Part shown: positions 37,113-49,139 of the stretch, in pieces | Layout of the letters: each line of letters opens with the position of its first letter | Position numbering within the stretch: the first letter of the stretch is position 1 | NCBI GenBank assembly: GCA_905182995.1 | Contig: CAJJDP010000086.1 | Coordinates: forward strand, 298,144 to 362,143 | Length of the DNA stretch: 64,000 nt | Origin: Paramecium octaurelia | Lineage: Eukaryota > Ciliophora > Oligohymenophorea > Peniculida > Parameciidae | Direction of reading: 5' to 3' | The notes under the pieces: model-generated | The model's input: only the letters and a program-made list of their open reading frames with translations | Told to the model about the DNA's origin: nothing | Database searches by the model: none | Program-made: the position numbers and the translations under genes

Positions 37113-39414
37113 ATGAAATAGGAAAAAGAAATGCCTTTTAATGGAGATTTTGAGGATAGTGAAGCAGACGATGACGAAGTATCATAGGAGTCAGAGAGCG
37201 AGGAAGAACAAATTTAAATAAAAAAGAAGAAAAAGAAAGTTGTAAATTCTAGCAAGAAGTTAATAATGAATGTTTCAGGTATTTAGTATATCATTAAATA
37301 GACACTTAGTATCCTGTTGTTAAATTTGTTGGTAAGATGATTTACAAGTTTAAATTGTCTTATGTTCCTTATCTTGAAAATAATAATTGGGACTTTTGTT
37401 GGACTGATAATGCTGTACTACCTGAAACTCTCTCTAAAATGCAACGTATAGTTCTATTTTTTTTTATTAGCTCATTAAAGAATTAATCATTTTCCAGGTA
37501 TGTATTCATTGGCAAGAAAAAATCACCTTGGTCGTAATCTCAATAAAATGCAAAAATAATATCCAGATGAATATGATTTCTATCCGAGAACTTGGATGCT
37601 TCCAAGCGAATATGGAGATTTCAAGGCCTAGTTTCAAAAGGGGAAAGCAAAGACCTTTATTGTAAAACCAGAAGCATCATGTTAAGGGAAGGGTATTCAA
37701 TCAAATGATAATTAAAGGTATATTTTTGACTCGATCCATTGATTCAATCAATCCCCAAGAACATTATGTCGCTCAAAGATATATTCATAAACCGTTACTG
37801 ATAGATGGATTAAAATTTGACTTAAGAATGTATGTAATGATTTGTGGCTGTGATCCATTAAGAATTTACTTATATAAGGAAGGTTTGGCTAGATTTGCCA
37901 CTTAATTATATTCCTCTCCTCATTCAACTAATCTTGATGACGCTTGTATGCATCTCACCAATTACGCTATAAATAAAGACAATCCTAATTTCGTATTCAA
38001 TGAAGACGAAAAGAAAATGGATGTTGGACATAAAAGAAGTATGACGAGTGTCTTTGATTTATTAAGAACTTAAGTATATTTAATAACTAGTTATATAGAA
38101 ATAAAATGTAGATTAATTGTTGAGTGATATCAAGGATTTAATAATTAAAACGTTTTGTGCCGTTCAACCAATATTATAATAAAACTATACATAAATAGAA
38201 AATTACGCAAACAATATGTGCTTTGAAATTCTTGGTTTCGATATTTTAATTGATAGTTCACTTAAACCATATTTATTGGAAGTCAATCACACTCCTAGTT
38301 TTACTACTGATACTCCTTTGGATTCCTATATTAAAAAGAATCTTATCAGAGATGCTATCACATTAATGAATATCAATGTCAAAACAAAGAATGATATCAT
38401 CTCATAAAAGAAGGATCAAATGCAAAAACGTGTTCTTACTGGAAAAAAGACTAAATTATCATATGAGGAGAAGAGAGTCCTCAAAATGTAGGCCTAAAAA
38501 GAGAGAGATGAATATGAGTCAAAAAATAAAGGAGATTTTGAATTGATATATCCATGTGATAAATCATATGATGAATACTTACAACATGCTTAGAAATTAT
38601 ATGAAGATTGGACTGGAGCAAGTACTTCTCATTTATATTCTTACTAGATATAAGAAGGAACATGAAAAGGGATACGATTGCTGAGTTGCCTAAACCGCAA
38701 TCTTGCTCTTAGAAACCAATTCTGAATTAGAAAAGCTAATTGTATAAGCATGTCTAAAGCAAAGTCAACACCAATTTATATCCTACCAAAACTACGAAGG
38801 CTGATTAAGAAGTCACTTAAGAAGAACCAGATTAAACTCTATAATAAGGACCAGAACCTATTTAATCTTAACCTCAGCTTGAGCCAGATAATTTTGTGAC
38901 CTATGAGGATTATCAACAATCAGAATCACTCAAAGATTTATACAATTTTGCTGAAAAGAGAATTCCAGAAATTTAGCTTATTGATTTAATTTAATTTAGA
39001 AGAGCGGAAAGCAAATAGGATAATTCTAGCTTTTAGATGATTTAAATGAGTCAATAAAATTCTCTATCAAATCTATCTCCATTAATGTAAATTAAATCCA
39101 TTCAAGATTAAAAAAACGAGAAGAAGTTTTCAATCAGAAAATAAAACAAACAACTTAAATAGTTTGATTAAGAATAAGTAAATTATACAATATTAATTTA
39201 GTTATACTTTTAACCCTAGCCACATTATCAACCTCCAATCTAATAGCATTCAATTTCCTATTAATAATAAGTGTAGATACAAAATGGTTCATTTGTCAAA
39301 CCAAAAGTGTTTAGCTTAAAACTATAACATCCTCCAAAGGGATATAAACTTTAATCACTTCCAATTTTAATGTAATAAAATTATACAAAATAACGATATG
39401 AGTAAGGAGTATGA
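37113..39414 (+). CDS. Tubulin tyrosine ligase-like protein (TTLL6/13-like)
   Basis: A 725-residue tubulin polyglutamylase or related ligase. After an acidic N-terminus, TTL motifs follow: [39 protein letters not shown] joined across an intron, [43 protein letters not shown] and [13 protein letters not shown]-grasp residues are intact. Five introns of 23-26 nt are used. Skipping the last (26 nt) would end the protein early, and splicing it adds a long Gln-rich tail. It probably modifies ciliary tubulin, which is abundant in Paramecium. Confidence 0.88.
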
Positions 39415-39877
39415 ATTTCGTTTTTCTTAAATAATTATTATTTAATATTTTTCTTTCTACTCTTGCATTTCAAATAATTATCTTAACTAAATTCTATGAA
39501 TCTGATTTATTTGTAAAATCAGACTATTAAGGATGAATAAAATTTAATATACTTTTATTTATAAGTAGATAAATCGATTAACCTAATATCTATAAAACCA
39601 AAATCATCTGTTTTGATATGTTCCTTTCCTCATTCAAAGTGAATTTTAAGCAAAGGTAAAATTTTTACAAAAATTCAATTTGTAATTTTCATTAAATAAG
39701 TGAATTAGATACATAAGAAAAATAACGTGAGAAATCAACTTTGGGATGATATACTATTAAATAAAATTTCATAAATAATTGAGAATGCTGTATGTAGATT
39801 TTGTGTTCAAAAAGCAGATAAAATATCAAGTGATTTTTCAATATTTAAATTTTAAATTAAACAAGAACTAATATATT
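39415..39877. other. AT-rich intergenic stretch
   Basis: Between two plus-strand genes. No ORF, RNA gene or repeat was seen. Confidence 0.5.
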
Positions 39878-40791
39878 ATGTAATCTGGAAACAATATTTT
39901 TGTTTTCACTCAGCAAGACTTCTAAACTTGTTTTGTTGTGAATTTGAACCCTCCTTTGGGTCAAGGACATGATGCGAGAGTCTATTTGGCTATGCACAAG
40001 AAAACGGGGGAAATGTTTGCTCTAAAAGTGCTAACTAATTTATCACAGGATCACATAATAAATCTCCAGGTTTAATTACAATTTATTTAGCGAACGAAAT
40101 ACAAATTCTTAAACGCATAGATCACACGGGAATAGTTTTGTTGAAAGGATACGCTTAAGATTACACTTGTGTTCTTTTGGAGTATATGCCTAATGATACA
40201 TTTTTGAAAATCTTGAAAAAAGGTCCCTTCCAGTTGTCATTTGCAAAGACTTTGGCAGCCTATCTTACAAAAGTGCTTGTTACACTTCATGCAGCATCGA
40301 TAGCCCATTGTGACATAAAGCCTGAAAATATCTTAATAGCCGCAGATTACAATTTGAAACTTTGTGATTTTGGCTTTGCTCGCATCTGTAAGGAACCGTT
40401 GAGACCTCCAGGAGGTACTCCTGGTTACACAGCCCCTGAGATGTATGTTAGTCCATAAGTAAACCTATTTAAATGTGATATCTTCGCTTTGGGTGTAGTA
40501 TTATTTATCGTAGTGATGGGATTCCCTCCCTTCCAAACAAATGACCCCAATGTAAAGGATGGCTGGTGGGGTTTAATCCAGAGTAAGCAATTCGATCTTT
40601 TCTGGAGTAAATGCGAGTCATTTAGACAATAGTAATTCCCATAAGAGTTCAAGAATCTAATAATGGCAATGTTAGAATGCGATCCCGAGAAAAGAATATC
40701 ATTGTAGTAAGTATTGGAACATGAATTTTTAATGAATGGAGCTCCAGAAGAGGAGGTGCTATAGGAAATTGAGAAGCGAGTGAAGGAATGA
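39878..40791 (+). CDS. Protein kinase, frame off by one at its intron
   Basis: A kinase of about 297 residues. Motifs are GQGHDARVYLA (glycine loop), ALKVL, HCDIKPENILI, CDFGFARI, GTPGYTAPEM and a C-lobe ending KRISLQQVLEHEFL. The first exon reads cleanly to INLQ and the second from NEIQILKRIDH. The only GT-AG intron between them (40070-40090, 21 nt) leaves the frame shifted by one; removal of 20 nt would restore it. So the gene may use an odd splice site or carry an indel. Confidence 0.7.
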
Positions 40792-40843
40792 TTGAAAATT
40801 TAGAAATAATATTCAAAATATACATTAATTTAAAATTAAAAAA

Positions 40844-41282
40844 ATGAGTTCATCCCAAAACTCCAATTTAAGAACTTCAAAAGTTTTATGTAATATTAGT
40901 GACATGAGCAGGAGTGATTATGAGAAGGTGGGAAGTCTTGATGGAGTGAACATCCTGCGGGATGGTTAAATTTCATGTGGTTTAAACAAATTTCACTACC
41001 GAAAAAGTGAGGTGAAAAAGAATATCATTATTATTAAAATAACATTATAATTATTTTATTATTATCCAGATGTAGAGGCTTCTGAAACCAATTAAGATAT
41101 CACAACCTGTCTTGTAAAGAATGGAAAGTGCAAGATCGGATTGTTCGACTGATGAGGATCTTAGTTTTATAGAGACTTTAAGGGCCGACGCTCAAAACCC
41201 AATGATAAAAAACTTCTCACAGGAAGACTCTCTTGCAGATGACACAAAGGATTTGGAAGAATTCCTTAATTCTCTTGATTGA
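40844..41282 (+). CDS. Small acidic protein with a 58-nt intron
   Basis: A 126-residue unknown protein. The first exon (MSSSQNSNLRTSK to FHYRKSE) and the second (MQRLLKPIKISQPV to DDTKDLEEFLNSLD) join in frame only if 41012-41069 is removed, an AG|GTGAAA to ATCCAG| intron of 58 nt, more than twice the local norm. Reading through instead gives a less convincing end at TGA near 41151. No family is recognised. Confidence 0.5.
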
Positions 41283-41980
41283 AATCAATGATTGAGGAGG
41301 AGAGCCGCTTCATCGGGCAAACCTCTTTTTCGACTGATTATAATACATAAACTTTTAATCAAAAACACTCTCAAAATCTAATTAATCCGATGAAGCCATG
41401 TTTTATTTTACTTCATATTCTGGTTTATAATAATGACAATTTCCAAATTTTAACTGTCAACGTATTTCCATTATTTTTGAACTATGATTATTTCCAGATA
41501 ATTCATATATTTTCAAAAAATAACCAACTGACTCCTGTTCCTCTTTTGGGATGTCTTAATTCTTTGTCACCCCAAATAGAGATTCTCACAATACTCTTTA
41601 AAATGAATATTTTTAATGTTTCTAGATACACTCACATTCGTTTTTACAGTCTTAGCCATACTTGTAAATCAAGTGGAACAAGAAATAGTCATATAAAAAC
41701 ATTAAATTTCGATTAAAAGAACTAAAAATTTTAATCAGCGCATTTTTCAGTTTGAAAAAGTAAAACAATTTAAGTTAACAAGTAGTGTTTATATTGATAT
41801 TTTGGACTGAAATAAGCGATTTTAATTCCTGTTTATATATGTTAAATATATATAGATTGATCATCTAATCAAAATCTCTTGTCTCTTGTGAAAGCATGCC
41901 TTTCAATTAATAAACCCAGACTTACATTTGGAGGTAGAATGAATATGAGAATCTAAGCATATAATTATATATTATTATTA
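41283..41980. other. Stretch with inverted repeat and ambiguous ORF
   Basis: A 10-bp exact inverted repeat (GCTTCATCGG at 41307-41316, its complement at 41387-41396) encloses 70 bp. A plus-strand frame at 41390-41716 is open even to TAA and TAG, but its translation is hydrophobic and unlike any family. The opposite strand has competing short frames. No gene is called. Confidence 0.35.
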
Positions 41981-43679
41981 ATGAATAAAGATAAATATAA
42001 GAAGGTAAAAGGAGATCCAAATCGTTCTAGGTCAAGAGACAAAGAAAAGAATGAGGTGCTAAGGTTTCCTCCTATCAATCAGGAGTAATTTAGAGCAGTT
42101 GTTATTGAATTTATGCTGAGTGATTAATTTGATTACCCTATCTCAGGCGGTGAATTATACACTTACATAAACACAATATTTTTAGTATTGCATTAATTCA
42201 TTCATTTAAGACCAAAACAAGTACTCCATATCTGAGAAATCTCTAAATTGAACCAATTCTAATTTAATTATCGGAGGCTGGAGCAATCAATTTATCTAAA
42301 CTTGCTGTAGGCACATATTTACAGGATTTCATTTTATCTATCTCAAAAGAGAAATTGGGACAAATGAATATCCAATATTCAAAGGATAAGCCAAAGCAAA
42401 TGCCTACAGTCGAAGAATGGATTAAAGAGGAAATCAGATCAATTACAAGTGGATAAACATTTCTCAAAATTGATCACTTGTTGGATGAAGCTAGAAATTA
42501 AAAAACTAATGTTAGTTTATTGCCAAAGATTGCTGCTTAGAAAAAAAGATTGATTGAAAATGTAGGAAACATTAGTTTAAAATATGAAGATAACGTTGTT
42601 TAATTGGCATTAGAAAGGAAAAGAGCAGCCTTGTTGAAAACTGAAAATTACGATGAGGAAGAAGCAAAAAGAAAATTTACAGAAAGAGGACTTTAAATAT
42701 GTGAAAATTTCACAAGAGACAAGTGTAGAAATGTTTAATGTCAGAAAACCCATTTTAGAAAGATACTCAAAGCAAATACATAAACAAAATTAGGTAATTG
42801 TACATATCTGGATTAATGTCCTGAGTAAGAATAATGTAAATACATACATTACATTCTCGATGGAAATGATGTTGATTGGCAAAAAAGAATTTAGACAGCA
42901 TTGTCTAATCATAAGAGTATGCCACCTCAATGGATTAATTGTGATTTGAGAATCTTTGATTTCAGAGTCCTTGGAAAATTTGACGTTATTATGGCTGATC
43001 CACCTTGGGATATCCATATGAATTTACCTTATGGAACATTAAAAGACAAGGAAATGAAAGCACTAAGAGTAGATTTATTGCAGAATGATGGAATCATTTT
43101 CTTATGGGTCACAGGCAGAGCCATGGAATTGGGAAGAGAATGTTTAATTCTTTGGGGTTACAGAAGAGTTGAAGAATTGGTTTGGATTAAAGTGAATCAA
43201 TTGCATCGTATCATCAGAACAGGAAGAACTGGCCATTGGCTTAATCACAGCAAAGTAAATTATTATCTTATCTCATAGGAACACTGTTTGATTGGAATCA
43301 AAGGAAATCCTCAATTAATCAAAGGATTAGATTGTGATGTCATTGTCTCAGAAGTTAGAGAAACTTCCAGAAAACCAGATGAAGTTTATGGTATTATTAA
43401 CAGAATGTGTCCTAATGGAAAAAAAGTTGAATTATTTGGAAGACCTCATAATTGTAGACCAAATTGGATCACTCTAGGGAATCAACTCCCAGGAGTCTAC
43501 CTCAAAGATGATGGTATAAGACAGAGGTATTTGAGTTTATGAAATTATTACATAGATTCATGGAAGCTTATCCAAGTGTAGATATTTCAGAACACAATAT
43601 GAACGATAATTTAGTGTAGATGTCAAATTAAGAAAACCTAAATGTAATTTATAACAATCATATTGGAAAAAAAGAATGA
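41981..43679 (+). CDS. METTL3: METTL3-type RNA N6-adenosine methyltransferase
   Basis: A 539-residue MT-A70 protein. Tandem CCCH-type zinc fingers ([20 protein letters not shown], then CTYLDQCPEQEQCKYIHY) precede the catalytic domain with [42 protein letters not shown] and ELFGRPHN. The DPPW catalytic motif is intact. The zinc fingers mark it as METTL3/IME4 rather than the ciliate DNA methylase MTA1. Introns: 42185-42210, 43255-43278, 43527-43555. The last, in the 3' end, moves the stop from 43540 to 43677 and restores the family tail. It should pair with a METTL14-like subunit, not seen here. Confidence 0.92.
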
Positions 43680-43768
43680 AGTATAAAATATTAAAATTAA
43701 CAGACTTCTGGTGTTTTATTACTAAATTATCATAAACAATATAATCATCTATTAAATCCTCAAGTTCA

Positions 43769-44269
43769 TCAGATCTCTATTACTTCATATTATTTTAATC
43801 TCTCTTCATAAACTTCAAATACTTCATTTTATATATATAATTCGTAATTCAACATATCTAAAAATTCCATCTCCAATTTATTTATTTCCTTTAATGACAA
43901 GCCTCCCACCTTTGCATAATATTCGTTCTTATAATATTCGTCGTCATAATATTTTATTGCCACCATTATAGACACTATCATAAATCAACACAATATTACA
44001 AGTTCATACCTATGTATACAATTTGAATTAAGCACTACATCTTAGCGCATTTCCTACACTTTATCTAGATATATCAAAGCAAGAACAAAGCAAGCACTGT
44101 TGCAATTCGTATATTTTGCAATTCTCTGTATATAACTTTGAATTGATATAGATGGTGCTCTCGAGGCATGGAATACGGATAACTATTACAAACTCAATTG
44201 ATCTGTTTCCTTTAAAATTTCTTCCAATATTTTAGCAATTGTGATAAGCAACTAATTTATGGGTTGCAT
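43769..44269 (-). CDS. PHO80-like cyclin, splice junction unresolved
   Basis: About 158 residues, the P/U-type cyclin box that partners Pho85/CDK5-like kinases. Visible are the helix PSISIQSYIQRIAKY, CFVLALIYLDKV, NSNCIHR and IMVAIKYYDDEYYKNEYYAKVGGLS, followed by EINKLEMEFLDML. The two halves lie in different frames. The available GT-AG introns (43975-43999, 25 nt, or a 35-nt form) do not restore the frame, whereas removing 24 nt would. Stop at 43769, 89 bp from METTL3. Confidence 0.7.
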
Positions 44270-44498
44270 TGGAAAAAATTAGATATTTATCGAATGATTT
44301 TATTTATTTATAAACTTATAGAAGGAGATTATTTGATGAGATTTTTATTTCGTTTGCATTGCTTTCAAAATATATATTATCAGATAATTGTTTATCGAAA
44401 ATTACATGTTAAGAAATTCTTAAATCTGTTCATTCATTTAATAAATTTAAAACTTTTGAATCAACTTGTATAATTAAATAAATCATCATTATCTAACC

Positions 44499-45996
44499 TC
44501 ATTCATAATTAATATAACTCATAAGCATATCATAGACAGAAGGCTAATTGTTAATGCCTTATTGATCCTAATTTTACTACATAAATCCTTAAGGAGCTAT
44601 CTAAAATTAAGGAGCAAACATCGAACTCATAACCTGTTATTTACTAGTTTATGATTAGGATAAATCTTGTTACAGAGATTAATTTTAATAATTGAATTAT
44701 AATGGTTAATTTAACAATTGTTATTGTTGTTATTGTTATTTTTATTGCTAATCTAATTTAATTTATTCTTATCTAATTTATTCCTATCTTAGTTATTCTT
44801 ATCTAATTTATTCTTATCTTAGTTATTCTTATCTTAATTATTCTTATCTAATTTATTCCTATCTTAATTATTCTTATCTAATTTACTCTTATTTTAATTA
44901 TTCTTATCTTAACTTTTCTTATTTTATTTGATCTTATCTAATTTACTCCTGCTTTATTTATTCCAATTTAATTTATTCTTGTCTTTGTTATTCTTATCTA
45001 ATCTATTCCTATTTTACTTATTCTTATTTTAATTATTCTTATCTTAATTGCTCTTATTATTATTATTTAAGCGAATCTTATTTAAGTTTCTCTTGTGTCA
45101 GAGCTTCTTAATTTTAATTTAATTTATGTGAAGATCTATCTTGTTTAGATTAATCTTCACTTGGTTATTAATTACTTTTTTCTGTATTTTCATTATTCCC
45201 ATTAATTTTATTTTATTCTTGTTATTTCTGGTGATGAACGGTTTAATTTTAATTTTAAGTCTAATATATGACTGATTTAGGCACATATGGACAATCGTCA
45301 TCATTTTAGTATTTTGGTACATAGATGTATTTAGGTTAATACGTATTTTGAAATGGTGTACTGTATTTTTAATTCCCTTATTAATTTCTGCGCCCATCTG
45401 ATTTGTTGTTTCTGTCATTATCAAATTTTTCATATTTCCTATTTTGATAGTTGAATTTTCTTGGAGAAACTTCTCTCTTTCGATCCCCTGAGGCGTTTCT
45501 TCTTTAAGTTCTTTAATTATTTTCATATTAATGAGGTTGTCTTTATTGACTATTTTCCGATTCTTGTTTATTAGTCACGGATTAGGATCTCTTTGGCCTC
45601 TGATTATTTTCACTTGATTTGGTCATCTTATGAAAGAGTGCTTTCCTTTTGCTAGTTATTTCAATCCAATCATCATCGCCATTGTCTTATTAATTTTGAT
45701 TTTAGATTTAAATGCTAATGAATTCATTTGCAATCTCTCTATTGAAATCGAACTGCTTATAAATTTTGTACAAAGCAAATTTCTTTTTAATTGTAAATTG
45801 AATTTACTTAGAAACTAGGATACTATTGAGAGATTAATTTAATGTCTTGCTTGATTTCCTAACTCAATTTATTTTTGTTTTCCTAATATTCCACTTCATA
45901 TTTCTCCTTGATGGCCTTATTGCCTACTTTCAACTATTCTTCCTATTGTAATCTTTTCTTTTCGGCTTCCTTCTGCAATCTCTCGGCAATATTCAT
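44499..45996 (-). CDS. Gln-rich protein with pentapeptide repeats
   Basis: A 490-residue protein with one 25-nt intron (45783-45807). The N-terminus is helical and charged (MNIAERLQKEAEKKRLQQEEQ). Then come a folded-looking part (ALYKIYKQFDFNREIANEF) and a basic Asn/Arg/Gln region. From 45070 to 44750 it consists of about twenty pentapeptides of the form L/I-R/K-Q-E-Q, a continuous charged helix or coiled coil. The C-terminus is Gln/Pro/Met rich. Most Gln codons in the repeats are TAA or TAG. No family is recognised. Confidence 0.72.
44750..45070 (-). repeat. 15-bp tandem repeat coding for (L/I)(R/K)QEQ
   Basis: Degenerate 15-bp units run almost without break. Substitutions mostly exchange TAA with TAG and ATT with TTA, so the repeat is kept at the protein level more than at the DNA level. 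Confidence 0.85.
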
Positions 45997-46305
45997 TTTG
46001 TGATATGAGAAATAATTTAAATAATTTTTAGCAAATACACAAAAAATTTTTAAATAATCAATCACATAAATCTAATCCGACTAACAAACACCTCAACCTT
46101 TCATTATCCAGCAATAAATGTGTACCCCCTTCCAACCTCTGAATTTAAAAAAAACCTTAAATCTAAGCGTATGAATCTTAAAATGAAATACAAAATTTGT
46201 TTATCCTACATCATATTTAAAATTCGACATTAAATATCTAAATATAAAAATATAAGCGTAATTTTGAATTATTTATGTGTATTTTTTTATTTTTGTAAAG
46301 TATTA

Positions 46306-46458
46306 ATGGGTTGTTCTGCATCAAAGAAAGAGAAAGGACAAAAAGAATATTTAAAGGAATTAAGAAAAGAATACAGATCGAATAGTCTATATAAACGGAA
46401 CTATATTATTGCATATAGGCGAAACTAAAGCCAAAATTCATTTATGAATGATCACTGA
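46306..46458 (+). CDS. Very small protein with dual lipidation motif
   Basis: A 50-codon ORF starting MGCSASKKEKGQ. Gly2 with a Ser at position 6 fits N-myristoylation and Cys3 fits palmitoylation, with a basic stretch after it, a usual membrane-anchor arrangement. The rest (YLKELRKEYRS, SLYKRNYI) is basic. A 34-nt GT-AG intron is possible but would shorten the protein. The ORF is short, so chance is possible. Confidence 0.4.
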
Positions 46459-47405
46459 CGCTGTTTTTGAAATTATTACAAACATTTATCCAATTTAATT
46501 TCCTTTACTGAAACAACTAATTTTAGCTTCGATTCGTGCACCATTGTACTTTTGATGCTCTCTTCTTAAATATTTGCTAACCTAAATATATTTTCTTTAT
46601 GTTTTTTTAATTGAGATTCATTATATTAATAAAATTTCTTGACCAGTCGAAAACTAATAGTATAATATATAAGTGGAAAATAAAGAATATGGCTCGACAT
46701 TACAATATTATTTTGTTATTAGTTGTCTTACGAGTCAAAAAGGATGATAATGATGTTTATAGAATTAAAAATTTGTTTAGAATTCAAGGGTTATTCTTCG
46801 CTACTAAAAGACCTATATAAGAATTTTTTGAGTCTAAACAGTAGAAGTGTTCAAATATATTTAAATATTTACTATTTTATTAATATTAACCTAATAATAA
46901 ATGTCGGGAATATTATTTGCTTTGAAAATTCTTGATCAAGATTTTGTAGATTGATCTATGATGTTTGTAAGAAATAGGATGATGAACCAAATTTTTGTTA
47001 AATAATAACAATTTTTCAACAATCTATCTTGTAATTACAACTATAAAAAGGTTTACATCTTATTACACAAGGATAAATATAATTCTTTAGGATTTTTGAA
47101 GGTCAAATGATTCTATCTATATTTTTAATATGCATCTTTGTTAGTTTAATTAAAATAGCATTTTCTGAGACAAAATTAATAAGAAGCTTCATTATAAATA
47201 AAATTTAGTCTAGAATTAAATAGAATCATTTTGAGTAATTCAAATTAGTATAAAAAGTTATGAATGCTTATTTTATACATATAGTAATTATAGAATTCTA
47301 ATATCTTTGCATTAATGAAATTTATCAATGGAATATACTTATAATTTGATTCTTATAAAAATTTCCCAATTACCATATAGTTTATATCTAAATAATTTTT
47401 AATTT
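46459..47405. other. AT-rich intergenic stretch
   Basis: Nearly 950 bp without a credible ORF on either strand and no recognisable RNA gene. Small frames near 46611-46935 are hydrophobic and unlike the surrounding genes. Confidence 0.45.
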
Positions 47406-49103
47406 ATGAATAGATTATCCTAATTGAGTGGACAATATGATGAAGAGTAGATATTGCAGTAGTAGATAATTGAATTGGATAAGTAATCATCCATAATAAT
47501 CTCATCAAATAGTTGGTTCAAGAGTCCACGTTTCAATAATGTCCTGCGTCCATACACAGCTAAATAGGTTGCTGAAGTAAGAGGATCGATAGTGCCTAAT
47601 CAATTCTCTGATTTCATGGCAAGGAAATTCTATAATCTCATGATGGATTTAAAAAAAAGCAAAGGGTATTCAATAATTATGATAATAGATTCTCACTTGC
47701 ATGTGGAGCTCTAGATACTGTTTAGGTTATCAACATGTCGAAATACATGACATCAATATATGTATCAGGTTGGCAATGTTCTTCTTCAGCTTCTACAACG
47801 AATGACCCAGGACCTGATTTTGCTGATTATCCATATGACACTGTGCCTAAGAAATGTGATTAGTTAGTCAAAGTAATCATAAAATTGATGGTAGATGCAA
47901 AGATTTTAAGACAGAAGGCAGTAATATGAAAGAAGCCTAATTACTGCTGAATAACGAAAATAAAAAAAACCTTATGATTATCTGGTTCCTGTCATTTGTG
48001 ATGCAGATGCAGGATTTGGTGGTACAAGCAGTGTAATGAAACTGACAAAATTATTTATTGAATCAGGAGCTGCAGGGATTCATTTGGAGGATTAAAGACC
48101 TGATTTGAAGAAATGCGGTCATATGGCTGGAAGAGTTGTAACATCTACTAACACTCATGTCTAAAAACTCATAGCGTCCAGACTTTAAGCTGATATGATG
48201 GGAAATGAATTATTTATTATTGCAAGAACTGATGCCTTGGGTGCACGATTCATAGAAACAAATGTAGATTTGATTGATTAACCATACATTCTTGGCATAA
48301 CTAAGTTTCATGATAAACCTTGCACTTATCCAGAAGCAGGAGTTTTTATAATAGAACAAATGATTGATAAAGAAAAGAGAATATAAGCCACTAATTAATG
48401 GTTGAACCAATGTGAGATTGGGGGAATCAAAAAGGCTAAGGATTTAGCAAAGAGATTAGGATTTGAACTTGATTTCGATTGGGAATAATGTAGAAATCCC
48501 GATGGGTTCTATGCTCTTAAGAGTAGTGTTCATTATTGTGCAATAAGAGCTAAAGTATTTTATAATCATCTATAATAGGAATATTTGAAATATGCAGATG
48601 CTTTGTGGATGGAAACCTCAACACCTGATTTGAAAGTTGCTAAGGAACTCTCTGATGAATTACAATTTGAACTCTAGCATAATAAGGTCCTTTGCTACAA
48701 TTGTTCTCCAAGTTTTAATTGGAGCAAATTCGGATTCTCAGACAGTGAACTCAAAAACTTTAATTCTGAATTGGGGAAGTTAGGATATACTTGGCAAGTA
48801 TTGATATTTAATGTTATTTATTTAGTTTATTACGTTGGCAGGATTTCATTTGAATGCATTACAAAGTGAAAGATTCTCAAAAGATTTGTCCGAGAGATAT
48901 ATGCTGGCCTATGTTGAGGATATTTAAAGAAAGGAAGAGAAACATAATGTTGATTAATTGAGACATCAAAAGTAATCTTAATTGTATACTCATTTAGATG
49001 GTCTGGAGCTGAAATAATAGATCATGTCATGACTATTGTTAATCAAAGTACATTGATATCTTCAGGCGAAGACTCAACTGAACATTAATTCGACAACAAA
49101 TGA
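47406..49103 (+). CDS. Isocitrate lyase
   Basis: A 532-residue glyoxylate-cycle enzyme that cleaves isocitrate into glyoxylate and succinate. The family signature KKCGHMAGR with the catalytic Cys is present. Other conserved stretches are [42 protein letters not shown] and [10 protein letters not shown]. Introns are 23, 22, 28 and 26 nt and the exons sum to 533 codons. The protein ends DNK, not a standard peroxisomal signal, so its location is open. Its stop is 36 bp from the next convergent gene. Confidence 0.93.
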
Positions 49104-49139
49104 TTATGTATTAAATATCAATATATTCATATCTATGTA

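Noticed and set aside
41390..41716. 108-codon plus-strand ORF as a gene
   Set aside because: The translation resembles no family, the opposite strand is similarly open in places, and there is no intron or start support.
39770..44005. Retained internal eliminated sequences as cause of the frame problems in the kinase and cyclin
   Set aside because: The segments that would need to be removed (20 and 24 nt) are not bounded by matching TA repeats at the right spacing and are below the usual minimum length of such elements.
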